From Paguma larvata (taxonomy: Eukaryota > Chordata > Mammalia > Carnivora > Viverridae), in the NCBI GenBank assembly GCA_030068075.1, contig CM057824.1, positions 124,486,414 through 124,550,413 of the forward strand: 64,000 nucleotides of DNA, in the 5' to 3' direction. This document shows, piece by piece, positions 1 through 10,217 of this stretch. Every line of letters starts with the position of its first letter. Position 1 is the first letter of the stretch. The notes below the pieces were generated by a model that worked only from the letters and a program-made list of their open reading frames with translations, ran no database searches and was not told where the DNA came from. A program made the position numbers and the translations under genes.

Positions 1-760
1 TTAATAATTTGCAGCATTTTCTAACTGGCCCATTCATTTGTTGCTTTTTATGAGACATGTAGTTCCTAATTTGAGGCTCAGGTCACTATAGACATGCACT
101 TAACATATATGTTTGTAAAAAAAAAAAAATGTTGTTATAGGTGAGCACCAAAGTTTAAATTTTGTTATGAAAATCAATTTAGTCTGTATTCCTCACCAGG
201 TAGATACCATCAGATCTCTTCCCAAGAATTTCCTTCGCAATAGTTAGTATGCTTCCATTAGTATTTAAATTAAACCACAAATTATGTACTATCAAGCACA
301 GTAGATGTGACCATGCAAGAGAAATTTGCTGTTGGCCTCAATTCTGTCCATATCTACACAATGGAATCATGCCTGCTGAGTAAGCGCTTGGTTTAGGTCT
401 ATACACAAATTGATTAATCAACATGACTTCCCTTAAAACAAACAAATAAACAAAAGGTATGTATTTATGTGTGTGTACACACCTATGAATATACATTAGG
501 TAGATATATATTCTATATATTCTACACATATATGTGCAAATATATATATATACACATGTATATTATATAAAGTCATGCCAGATCAGTTTGATTTTTCCTG
601 TTAAAAATTATTTAATAGTAACTATTGGAATCAGAGCATTGTTATGGTTAACATTTTGATATTGCAGTATTGCTGGCCTTATTTCACAAAAAGCTACCAA
701 ATCTATTTAATTCTTTCCATCTCTATAACTATTTCACCCAAGCCATCGTTTGTAGATTAG
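1..760. other. Unique AT-rich non-coding stretch
   Basis: No gene or recognisable transposon is seen. The stretch has an A run near 118-129 and an alternating TA-rich patch around 500-570 that could vary in length. Open frames are short and lack known domains. Confidence 0.5.
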
Positions 761-772
761 AACAGTAGTTTT

Positions 773-994
773 CAGGGTTACCTGGGTGGCTCAGTTGGCT
801 GAGTGGCCGACTTTGGCTCAGGTCATGATCTCATGGTCTGTAAGTTCGAGCCCCACGTCGGGCTCTGTGCTGACAGCTCAGAGCCTGGAGCCTGCTTCAG
901 ATTCTGTGTCTCCCTTTCTCTCTGCCCTTCCCCTGCTCATACTCTGTCTCTTTGTCTCTCAAAAATAAATAAATGTTAAAAAAATTAAAAAAAA
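773..994 (+). mobile_element. CAN-SINE (felid type), inside a MER5-type remnant
   Basis: The tRNA-derived head CCTGGGTGGCTCAGTTGGCT is followed by the box-B-like TTCGAGCCCCACGTCGGGCT, a CT-rich middle and an AAATAAATAAATG tail. The 12-bp target-site duplication AACAGTAGTTTT lies at 761-772 and 995-1006. The duplicated target is the terminus of the MER5-like element that continues downstream, so this SINE is the younger insertion. Confidence 0.93.
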
Positions 995-1174
995 AACAGT
1001 AGTTTTTAAAATTTCCTAAGTTTTGAGCATCAGAATTACCTGGAGGTCTTGTTAAACCATTGATTAATGTAAGTCTGGGGGAGGAGATGGGGTTGAAAAT
1101 TTGCATTTCTAACAACTTCTCAGTTGATGCTCGCTGATGCTAATGGTGGTCAGACCACATTTTGAGAAACCATG
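995..1174 (+). mobile_element. MER5A-like hAT/Charlie DNA transposon remnant
   Basis: The start CAGTAGTTTTTAAA and end TTTTGAGAAACCATGG form imperfect terminal inverted repeats. Inside are ATCAGAATTACCTGGAGGTC and a run ending GCATTTCTAACAACTTCTC, both familiar from MER5-type non-autonomous elements. It has no transposase. The upstream terminus is duplicated by the SINE at 773-994. The strand is nominal because the family is nearly palindromic. Confidence 0.7.
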
Positions 1175-2194
1175 GAATAGACTACTTCAAAATGTCCTAA
1201 TTGGTCTCCCAACTGCCATTTTTTTTTAAACTCTTCTCTAAAAGCAGAAAGTGAGATCTTTTGAAAACATCATCAGATTATTTTATTCCATTTGTTGCAA
1301 CCTTTCTTTGGCTTTACACTACCGTGAGAAAAATATCTATACTTCTTAAATTGGTCAAAAAGTCTATTTGATTCTTCTCAGATCTTTTTGTCACAATACA
1401 CATAGAAAATGATAATATTGATATGACATCCTAGAGTAAAATGGAGGCTCTTGAGATAAAAGGAAACCAGATTCAAGTCTCCAGCTTGCCCAGGTCCCTA
1501 AAGGCTACACAGGGCTGATAAGGTGCATTGTAGGTATGCCTTTAACTTCATTTTATTCCCAAGGTTTGAGGGAGGGATCACTCATACTATAGGATCATCT
1601 ATAACTGTCCCTAGCACCTAACTGGAAATAACTAAATTTAGCTCTACTTACCTCTCTCATCTCATCCCTTTTCTTACATTCGTTCCTCCAGACACATTAC
1701 CTATTTTCCTGTTTCTGTTTTTTTCTGTAACTTGGTGATACCAGGCTTGGTGATATGTCAGTAATCTTATCTCTTTCATTTATTCCTGTACCCTCTTACA
1801 ATCATGCTAACATGAAAAAGCTGCTCAATAGTTATTCATTTATTAATTAAGTGGCCAATACATTTGTTTATCATCCATTTAGTTTTAAAATGGCAGATAA
1901 ATACAATTGAGCTACATATTTAAGTCACTCCTAGAACATAATGGTATGGAAGTAAATGTAACGGTAGAGAGGCATAAAAGATAATGTTTAATTTCCTATT
2001 TGCCATGGCAAATATCCTATTCATCCAAGATTTGCATATTAAATTATTTAGGTGTATTATATTGTAAGGAATGATTGTATTACTTAAAAATGGAAGTTTA
2101 AAAAAATGGAAGTTTTGATGATCACTCTGGTGCGATGTAGAATGACACCACAGTGCAAAAGACTTATTTTATATTAACAGGTCCTAGAAGTGGG
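1175..2194. other. Unique non-coding stretch
   Basis: Nothing recognisable apart from short T runs. There is no convincing exon, RNA gene or repeat. Confidence 0.5.
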
Positions 2195-2201
2195 AAGCAA
2201 A

Positions 2202-2422
2202 GGGGTGCGTGGGTGGCTCAGTCCGTTGAACGTCTGACTTTGGCTCAGGTCAGGTCATGATCTCACGATTCATGGGTTCTAGCCCCGTGTCCAGCTTTGT
2301 GCTGACAGCTCACAACCTGGAGTTGCTTCAGATTCTGTGTCTACCTCTCTCTCTGCTCTTCCTCTGCTCACACTCTGTCTCCCTCTCTCTCTCAAAAATG
2401 AATAAACTTCAAAAACATTAAA
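2202..2422 (+). mobile_element. CAN-SINE
   Basis: The head reads GGTGCGTGGGTGGCTCAGTC and the tail is CTCAAAAATGAATAAACTTC. A 7-bp flanking repeat AAGCAAA (2195-2201 and 2423-2429) is a plausible target duplication. The copy carries a 5-bp tandem duplication CAGGT (2246-2255) just after the promoter-like head. Confidence 0.88.
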
Positions 2423-2429
2423 AAGCAAA

Positions 2430-3503
2430 AAAGAAGAGAGATCATGGTACACCATGCAAGGGGTGATATGGGAGGAGCACCCAAGGATTGGGCTCAACCA
2501 AGCAGATGGAGAGATGAGAGAGGAAAGGCCAGTGGGCATATGTCTCTGTGGAGGATCAGACTGGAAGACATAAGCAAAAGGCATGATGGACTTCATTGGT
2601 GCATGTGAATGTCACTAGGTCATAAACTGGAAAGGGCAAGAAAGAAAACTATGGCAGGAATCAGCCTTATCACACTAGCACACCTAGTCATCTGAGCAAA
2701 CTGTTTGTAGTCTACTTGTGGGCATGTTGAGGCATCAGGAAAATATAAAATTTTGAAAATGATCGATACATGAATGTTCAAAGATAAAGCATGTAAAGCA
2801 AAAACAAACAAACAAAAAAAACAATGACAATTATAGTTTGGCTTATTGATAGGTTCCAGTGATTGAATCATTTCACAAGTTCAGTATCAAGAGAATTTAA
2901 AAACAAAGTTTCTAGATTGTTTAATTTATATTGTTTATATGTGGGAGGTTTAATCACTGGCTTTAAAGAAGCACAACTAACAGCTCCTGTAATTAAATAG
3001 ATTAATTAAATTTCACTATCATTCATCCAGTTAAAGATTTAAAATGCTGTAACTGTTACTGCTTTCTAATTATTAATTGTATAAACCTTAAAAGTAAAAT
3101 AGTATATTCAATTTCAAATTACCAAAGTGCTATTCTACTAACAAATGTATGTGACAACTAAGATATTAAATTTGATGATTTAACTTTCATAAAATGTTGG
3201 ATATAGAGGAAATGTACATTACGTGCACTGTGGGTATGTTTTCTCTATCAAATCATACATTATCTAGTCATTTGCTAATTCTTACTGACCTAATTATCTA
3301 CTCAAATAATACCATATGTAAATCAGAAAACTTTTAATTATGTGTTTTTGTCCTTTAAACAACCTTTCGTTTTGAACAATTTTGAGAAGGAAATACATGA
3401 TTTCATCTTTGTACTGTAAGTGTTGTGAATAGTTACAATATTTACAAGTATAAACTCTACAAATCCTATAGTGTTGTCATTTGCAAGCCTTTTAAAGGTT
3501 ATT
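2430..3503. other. Unique AT-rich non-coding stretch
   Basis: No transposon or gene is recognised. It contains an AAACAAACAAA patch near 2803-2820 and is otherwise unremarkable. Confidence 0.5.
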
Positions 3504-3513
3504 AAGAAACACA

Positions 3514-3711
3514 TGGGGCACCTGGGTGGCTCAGTCGGTTGGGCGGCCGACTTCAGCTCAGGTCATGATTTCGCAGTCTGTGAGTTCGAGCCCCGCGTCG
3601 GGCTCTGTGCTGGTGGCTCAGAGACTGGAGCCTGCTTCCGATTCTGTGTCTCCCTCTCTCTCTGCCCTTCCCCTCTTCACGCTGTGCCTCTATGTCTCTC
3701 AAAAATAAAAA
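3514..3711 (+). mobile_element. CAN-SINE, young-looking
   Basis: The head GGGGCACCTGGGTGGCTCAG and TTCGAGCCCCGCGTCGGGCT are close to the felid consensus. The 10-bp target duplication AAGAAACACA lies at 3504-3513 and 3712-3721. Perfect duplications and retained CpGs suggest a fairly recent insertion. Confidence 0.93.
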
Positions 3712-3721
3712 AAGAAACACA

Positions 3722-4820
3722 GAAGACAACTGCTCACACAAGGTAAGGTGAAAAGTACCTAACCACCTTTCAAACCTCCTCAGTTCCTTTTGAAAGAAGC
3801 TTTGAGATTCTGCTCTTTGAGGATATCATCTACCTTGCTAAAATATGATTTGTGTATATAACGGTATGTAGGACTAGACCTACTGCATTTATTTCACTGT
3901 GTACTTTGGACATACATATTTATAGAAAAAGGTGAGATTATATAAGCAAAATAAAGATGAGGCCAACACTTGGCATAATTATATACACTTATAAAATTCA
4001 GATATTTTTAAAACAAGAGAGCATAGAGGATTAATTATTACAATGGATATGTTCAAGTTTTTATATTCTGAAGCACTTTATCCATATTAAGTATAAATAA
4101 ATATGTACCTAGAAAATAATTGAATGTAGGCAAAGAACTAAAATTAAACAATTTCTCTAGCCCCCTTTATAATTAATAGTGAACTCCAATTAACTAGAAA
4201 AAAAAAAACAGAATTGAGAACATGAATTATCTGAATTGGTAATTAACACTAATCAAATTATGCAGAAAATAACTATACTAGGTAGATATTTTTATACTAG
4301 GTTGATTTCTTTAATGTCCACTGACATAAGATGAAATGTCCCATCCATTTATCTTTGTCCATACAATTTCTTATAGGTAAAACATGATATTTTCCCTGCT
4401 GTCTTTATTCTTCCCTCTATTCTTCCACTCTTTCAATCCTCCATCTCAAGTCTATAAAAACTCCTCACTGGCGATTCAGTTTATATCGATCTTCTCCCTC
4501 CTGTTTCACACTCTACCATACCACTCTTTTCAACACCTACAATGCAATTAATAGTCCTAAAAACACAAACACCAACAACCATACCAATGAGTTCTCTGAA
4601 AGAGCTCATACATGATTTGACATCAAGAAAGACATTGTTAATTTTCTGAATTTTCTCTCTAAACAAATGTGACAAGTTATAAACACATAAAAAGTTGCAA
4701 GTTCAAGTGCTCCAAATTTAGAAAGATATCCTGAGGGTTGCTTTAAATTTTTATAGGTCTTTTTAAGACGACTTTTTTTTTTATGGTATGTTTGTTCACT
4801 TTGAATGAACTACCAAGATC
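3722..4820. other. Unique AT-rich non-coding stretch
   Basis: No gene or clear repeat is seen. Short A and T runs occur at 4199-4208 and 4774-4783. Confidence 0.5.
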
Positions 4821-5300
4821 TGTATTCAGATATAGATTTGTTGTTGTAATAACAAATTCCCACAAATTGAATGACTTAAAACAACATAAATTTATTCTCT
4901 CACAGTTTTGGAGGCCACAAGTCTGAAATAAAGTGTCAGCAGGGCTGTGCTCCCTCTGAAAACTCTAGAGAGGAAAGCTTCCTTGATTTTTCTAGTTTCT
5001 CCTGGTCGTTGGCAATCTCGGACATCTCTCAGTTTGCAACATTCCAACCTTGGCCTCCATTGCAACATGACTGTCTTCTCTATGTGTCTGTGTGTCTCTG
5101 TGTTCAAATCTCCCTCCCCTATTTCTTCTAAAGACATAAGTCACTGAATTAGGGCCCACTCGGATTAATCCTATATCATCTCACCTTGACTTGATTACAT
5201 CTACAAAAACTTCCTTTCCAAATAAGATCACATTCACAGGAACTGGGAGTTAGGATTTGAACATAACTTTTTGGGAACATAATTCAACCCCACCACCCTC
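4821..5300 (-). mobile_element. MLT1-like (ERVL-MaLR) LTR remnant
   Basis: Read on the minus strand it begins GGGGTTGAATTATGTTCCC, continues through AGTGGGCCCTAATTCAGTG, and ends with GCCTCCAAAACTGTGAGAG followed by an AATAAA signal and TTGTTTTAAGTCATTCAATT. This order is typical of mammalian MaLR LTRs. No internal retroviral sequence adjoins it, so it is an old solo LTR or fragment. The minus-strand frame across it is not coding. Confidence 0.65.
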
Positions 5301-5861
5301 TGCCCCCTAATCCATGTCTTTCCCAATGCAATATGCCTTTGTAACACTGTGACATCCCCAAGAGTCTTAACTCATTTTAGGATCAACTCTAAGACCAAGA
5401 AATCTCATCTTCTAAACCATCTATATCAGGTATGGTGAGACTCTGAGAAAAATCCAACCTGAGGAGAAATTCTTATCTATCTGTGAACCTGTGAAATTGG
5501 AAATAAATTATCTGCTTCCAAAGCATAATGATAGAATAGGCACTAGATAGATATGACCATTCTATAAGAGAATGCTGGCAGCAAAAAAGGAGACCCTTAT
5601 CCCAAGTAAGTTCAAAACTCAGCAGAACAAATCCCATTAAGTTTCTGGGTCTGAGAATAATCATCTGTGGCTCAATGTTCCCACTTCTCAGTCCTCCACA
5701 GTGACAGCCCTACTCTCTAGGTCCATGGTGACAGAATATTAGCAAGAAAAGCACTTATTTTGAATATTCCTTTGAACAAAGTCATTTCAGACTTAAAATT
5801 ATTGTATATTATAAGTAATCAATATGCATATTCATATATAGCGTCATGGAATGTTAAACAT
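5301..5861. other. Unique non-coding stretch
   Basis: No recognisable gene or mobile element. Confidence 0.45.
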
Positions 5862-5886
5862 TTTTTTAAGTTTATTCATTTTGAGG

Positions 5887-5942
<56 letters not shown>

Positions 5943-6107
5943 GTGGGGGAGGGGCAGAGAGGGAGGGAAATAGAGAATCTCAAGAAGGCTCTGTGCTGTC
6001 AGTGCAGAGCCTGATACAGGGCCTGATATGACAAACCATGAGAGATTTCTCCATGTTCTGAGGAGAAATCAAGTCAGTCACATAACTGACTGAGCCACCC
6101 TGGCACC
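5862..6107 (-). mobile_element. CAN-SINE, diverged, with long GA tract
   Basis: Minus-strand SINE: TTTTTTTAAGTTTATTCATT, then a roughly 40-bp GA tract (about 5896-5936), GGGGGAGGGGCAGAGAGGGA, and GAGCCACCCTGGCACC at the right end. Near the head a 9-bp inverted repeat (6044-6052 and 6062-6070) departs from the family consensus. Confidence 0.85.
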
Positions 6108-7247
6108 GTTTTAAATATATTTTCTTAAAGTTTATTTATGAGAATGTTAAGAGTTAATACTATGCATCTTTTTAAGTCAATATCTACTGCTATTTATATC
6201 TACCTGGTAAAACTAGTAAACAAAATACAAAATTGAATAAGCAACAACAATAAATAGTAATAAATTATATAATAGCTAATTGAATTGTAAATCTGTAAAT
6301 GCAATCTGTAAAGAAAATGTAGCCTTTAAATATCATTGAACAACATGAGAAAATGATAAGATAAACTTAGAGAAAATGAAATGCAAATCTAAGTACATAT
6401 GTTTTAATGTATAAGGTTTATCCCTGGGTTAAAAGAATATAAGTAATTTAAATTTTCTGTATTCAGATTTTATATTTTGAAATTTATAAACATAATTATG
6501 TATTTTACATAGGGAAAGATAATTGTGGATGTCCCCTTCCAGCCCATTAACTGGTCTCTTTTTATAGAGGGTATAAAAGTCTTAAATTCGGTTCCACTTG
6601 TCCAGTCTCTTGTAGCTAGACTTTGTCAGTATGAGCAAGTTATCTCAATTAGAGATAAATGAAAAGACAATACGCACATCTGAGAACTATTGTCTTCCTG
6701 ATAAACAGAGAGAGAACAGAAAATGTAAGGGCTTTTGTGATGTTTGACTTCTCTACTTTCTGTCTTGGTTGGAGCTTTATGAAATGTGACACCTGAGAAA
6801 ACAGACCCAGGGCCCTGACAGTAAGGAGCTGCTGAACCGTTTCTGGAAATGTACATTGAATTTCCTGCTGTACACCTCCAGACATACTTTTAATTATTAG
6901 AGCGACATAAATATTTGTAATATGACTAAAAATAGAAAAGCTATAATAGCAGTTGAGTTCAATTTGGGTCACTGCTATTGAATGTCAGAAGTTCCTAATA
7001 TACTGACTTCATCATGTAGGAAATTAAAAAACTTAAATAATGTGGACAATGAGTAATATCTGAAAAGCTGCTGTCTGCTATTGTTTATACGAATGAAAAT
7101 TAATTCAGTGAAATAATATAAAACATTATTGAGATTTTTTTACATCTAGGTGATTTCATTAATTGGTCTTAATAATTCTGGTCATAAATAATTGAACCAA
7201 TAAATCAGATGCTGGGGAATGGAAAACTATCTCTAGAATGCTTTAGT
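6108..7247. other. Unique AT-rich non-coding stretch
   Basis: Nothing recognised. Overlapping minus-strand frames at 6626-6972 have no family signature and run through ordinary AT-rich sequence. Confidence 0.45.
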
Positions 7248-7438
7248 CATTTTTTTTAAAGTTTATTTATTTATTTTGTATGTGTGTGTGGGAGGGAGAG
7301 AGAAAGAGAGAGAATCCAAAGTAAGCTCTGCACTCTTAGTGCAGAGCCAGACACGGGGCTCGATCCCACAATCTGTGAGATCATGAGCTGAGCCTAAACC
7401 AAGACTCAGACAATTAACATGAGCCACCCAGATGCTTC
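7248..7438 (-). mobile_element. CAN-SINE
   Basis: A T-rich start with AAGTTTATTTATTTATTTTG leads to a GTGTGTG/GAGAGA tract, GGCTCGATCCCACAATCTGT and a GAGCCACCCAGATGCTTC right end. No clean target duplication was found. Confidence 0.87.
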
Positions 7439-7480
7439 TTTATTCACTTTTATACTTAAAAATAACCAAACTATCCATCT

Positions 7481-7688
7481 AGGGCACCTGGATGGCTCAG
7501 GTGGTTAAGCATCCGACTTTGACTCAGGTCATGATCTCAAAGTTTGTGGGTTTGAGTCCCACATCGGGTTCTGTGCTGACAGCTCAGAGCCTGGAGCCTG
7601 CTTTGGATTCCATGTCTCCCTCTCTCTCTGCCCCTCCCCTGCTCCTGCTCTGTCTCTCAAAGATAAACATTATTTTTTTTAAAATAAA
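7481..7688 (+). mobile_element. CAN-SINE
   Basis: The head GGGCACCTGGATGGCTCAGG lies 40 bp after the preceding opposite-strand SINE. The tail is CTCTCAAAGATAAACATT. TATCCATCT before it and TATCCACCT after it are a possible diverged target duplication. Confidence 0.9.
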
Positions 7689-7814
7689 TATCCACCTACT
7701 ACACAATCCAGTGAGAAGATTTAAGTAAATATATTTTCCTCTAGCATTAGGAACAATTCAGTTCTCATTATAAAGTTTTTACACATTTTCTCCAATGACA
7801 TTATTTTATTTTCT

Positions 7815-7938
7815 GCTCAGTCATTATACATTTATTTTGAATACTTCTGATGTACCAAACATTCTACATGTTGCTATAATAAAAAAAAATACTCATAAGA
7901 AAATTGGCAAGGATGCCTGCTCTTAGAGAATTTATACT
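7815..7938 (-). mobile_element. L2 LINE 3' end, left part of an element split by an LTR
   Basis: The plus strand shows the reverse complement of an L2 tail: ACATTTATTTTGAATACTTC, a degenerate 'last-exon-like' L2 3' stretch, then GAGAATTTATACTCTAGAA. The same L2 order appears again after the inserted LTR at 9149. Confidence 0.5.
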
Positions 7939-8913
7939 CTAGAATGTTGGGAGCCGTTTTGGGCTCGCAGGTTGAAACCCCTCTCTGTGTGGAAAAGGTT
8001 GAAGCAAAGCTCCCACCAGCCAAACTGGCGCCTAATCTTACCTCCTTCTAAATAATCTTTCAGGCTTGCATTTCTTGAACTGCTCTCGTTGGCCCAAGGA
8101 ATATAATGCTCTTTGGTTTTATGGCACATGGAAAAGGGGACCTGGAGTGCGATGTCTTGATGGATAAAATCTGAATGAGAGTAATCTGGCCAGAAGTAAC
8201 CTCAAAGTTGCCTCTTGGGGACAGGTTACACAAACTGATCATATAGAATAGTAGTTATGAGTTGGCTAGAAATTAGTAGGTGTTAGGCCCCAAGACTCCT
8301 TGAACCAAACTAGATTTTCCCTGCAGGTATCACATTGTGTTAATCATCCCCTCAGCCCCACCATAAGACCTCAAGGCACATCTCTGTAAAGCTTCTCTCA
8401 GTATTGATTAACAGACTGATAAGAGAGACTGAAAAGAGTCTTAGGACCTTCCCAGGAGGTTAGCCTAGCCCAAATTTAGAAGCACTGTTTACAGATAAGG
8501 TACAAACAATAGCCAACCTTCTTGAGGTTAACATTTCACAAATCCTTTTGCTATTCCCATCCCAAGCTCCTTTATAATAAAAAGGCAATAACAAAATACT
8601 TTTACAGAAATTGCTGTTTGTATAAAGAACAGATAAACATGAGCCTTTACGATATAGGCTCACTCATAAAGGAAAAAGAACTTAGACAAGTATTAGAGAT
8701 CATGTCTCTACCTCCCCCATTATGGTTAAAGATTATGGATAGAATGTCTCCTACTCTATCTATAGATAATTAACATAGGCAGGCCTAGGTAACTTCCTGT
8801 ACTCTCCCTCCACCCTAAATTTATATGTTAATTATCCTAAAACCAACATACACGATTAAGGAAGTTGCCACCTTGCTGGAAAAACGATTATTGTTAAAGA
8901 GATCAAACTATGG

Positions 8914-8960
8914 AATGTCACTCGTTGTAATGTCACTCACTACCTTTAAAAATAAAGACA
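8914..8960 (+). promoter_or_regulatory. LTR core: direct repeat plus TTTAAAAATAAAG (TATA-like and polyadenylation signal)
   Basis: Two copies of AATGTCACTC are spaced 15 bp start to start. About 7 bp later comes TTTAAAAATAAAG, which contains an AATAAA signal and could also serve as a weak TATA box. In several class II LTRs both signals sit close to the U3/R border. Activity is inferred only. Confidence 0.4.
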
Positions 8961-8975
8961 CTGAGACCAGCAGGG

Positions 8976-9034
8976 CAGAGATGCCAGAATAGAGACGCCA
9001 GAGACGCCAGAATGGCGCGGAGATGCCAGAATTG
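8976..9034 (+). repeat. Short near-tandem AGAYGCCAGA repeats in the LTR R/U5 part
   Basis: Four copies of a motif close to AGAYGCCAGA occur within about 60 bp downstream of the AATAAA signal. They are interspersed with one GC-rich insert (GGCGCGG). Confidence 0.65.
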
Positions 9035-9148
9035 CCAGGGCTGCCTGCTTGGTCATCAGACTCCATCTCTCATGGCTCTCTCACTTCATTTCTCCTGACA
9101 GTCCATCCTTCGTGGACCCCTAGATTCGCCGGAACAAGGACCCCGGCA

Positions 9149-10160
9149 CTAGAAGACAAATGATCCAATTTATATTGTAAATTAATTGCAAATATAATCT
9201 ATGCTTTGAAGATGCATGGCTTGAGAATAAGGGGGAGGGCTTCCTTTAGTTTAAAGGGTCAAGATAGATAACTGCCTGCATACAGCACTCCATAATGTTG
9301 TGTAATAAAAGACCAAAGCAGAGAACTAAAAATGAGTGCGGTCACATAGATAAATAATTAGAGGGAGAATGCAAAAGAGAGTTTGCAGTAGATAGGAAAG
9401 TTATGAATGGGAAGGCCAATGTGGCTTCCCAAATAAAAGAGTCCAGAAAATGTAGGAACTTGTAAGCAATGGGAAGATTCCAAAGGAGTATTTACCATGG
9501 CACTAACATGCTCAGATAGCTTCATCTGACTTATCAGTCTGGTATATTCCTTGTGGAGAACAAAATGAAGAAAGTCAAACACATTTAATGAGAGAAGATT
9601 AAATACATCATAATCCCTTGACATTATAACATTATAAGTGACTTGCTCAACTGGTATAACACACACAAAAAAACTGAAGATAAGAAAATGATTCAATATA
9701 CCTGATTCAATACATAAAGTGAAAATGAGGGGCACTTTAAAAGTCACTCTTAGATTCCTGGATAAAGGAAAAGGGTGGATTGAGGTCATGTTTATGGTTA
9801 AATAATAAGACTCTTGAAACAACCAACGTTGGTAGGAAAGATCACACACTAAACATCAAATGAGTAAGTTTGAAGTGTCTGTGTGACATCCAAGTATGGG
9901 TAATGGGTACTTAATTTGACCTTTAAGATTGGATTGGAGGGAAGAAGCTTGAGGACAGTGTTTCAAGGTATTAATTAAAGTCATTGATGGAGGAATATAA
10001 ACAGAGAGATTGTAACTTTAAAAATAGGACTTGGGAGAATTTAGAAGTGCCAAAGAACTGGTAAGCGGTGCCAGGCATTAAAGAATTGATATAAAATGGC
10101 CAGAGACATAGAGAAGTACTTTTGTTCATTCACTTACGTTTGCGAAGTAGGGATTGTTTG
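9149..10160 (-). mobile_element. L2 LINE remnant, right part of the split element
   Basis: The L2 seen to the left of the LTR resumes here. The plus strand reads GAAGGCCAATGTGGCTTCC-like sequence, then GACATCCAAGTATGGGTAAT. These are antisense of the L2 3' region and C-terminal ORF2. A 163-residue minus-strand frame (9358-9849) is a degenerate remnant, not a gene. The same family recurs at 37-38.8 kb and 47-49.6 kb in the same strand. Confidence 0.5.
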
Positions 10161-10217
10161 TTCATAGTTTAAGTACTGAACATAAAAATCAGGTTGAAAT
10201 GAGCTAAAGGGTAAGTA

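Larger units (their letters stand above)
7945..9148 (+). mobile_element. Solo LTR of an endogenous retrovirus, class II (ERVK/IAP-like) by features
   Basis: The 1,204-bp unit opens TGTTGGGAGCCG and closes CCCCGGCA, so it has TG...CA ends. It is flanked by the perfect 6-bp target duplication CTAGAA (7939-7944 and 9149-9154). An AATAAA signal at 8951-8956 fits plus orientation. A direct repeat AATGTCACTC lies just upstream at 8914-8923 and 8929-8938. A 6-bp duplication and a TGTTGGGAGCCG start are known from class II (betaretrovirus-like) LTRs such as IAP. No gag, pol or env and no second LTR adjoin it, so it is a solo LTR left by recombination. Short frames inside (for example plus 8522-8773) have no recognised product. 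The lineage name is inference. Confidence 0.82.

Noticed and set aside
786..968. Repeated 60-residue frames starting MAQ (also near 3526, 7492, 18946)
   Set aside because: All are the same translated segment of the CAN-SINE. They recur because the SINE recurs and are not a gene family.
3530..3600. tRNA-like sequence in SINE heads
   Set aside because: A- and B-box-like words are present, but the cloverleaf is degenerate and part of a SINE, so it is not a functional tRNA gene.
8522..8773. 83-residue frame inside the first solo LTR
   Set aside because: Some betaretroviruses code within a long U3, but I see no family resemblance and the opposite strand has a similar frame. It is probably chance.
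9358..9849. 163-residue minus-strand open frame
   Set aside because: Lies in an L2 remnant; no catalytic motif, low-complexity hydrophobic stretches and no start context. Treated as LINE decay.
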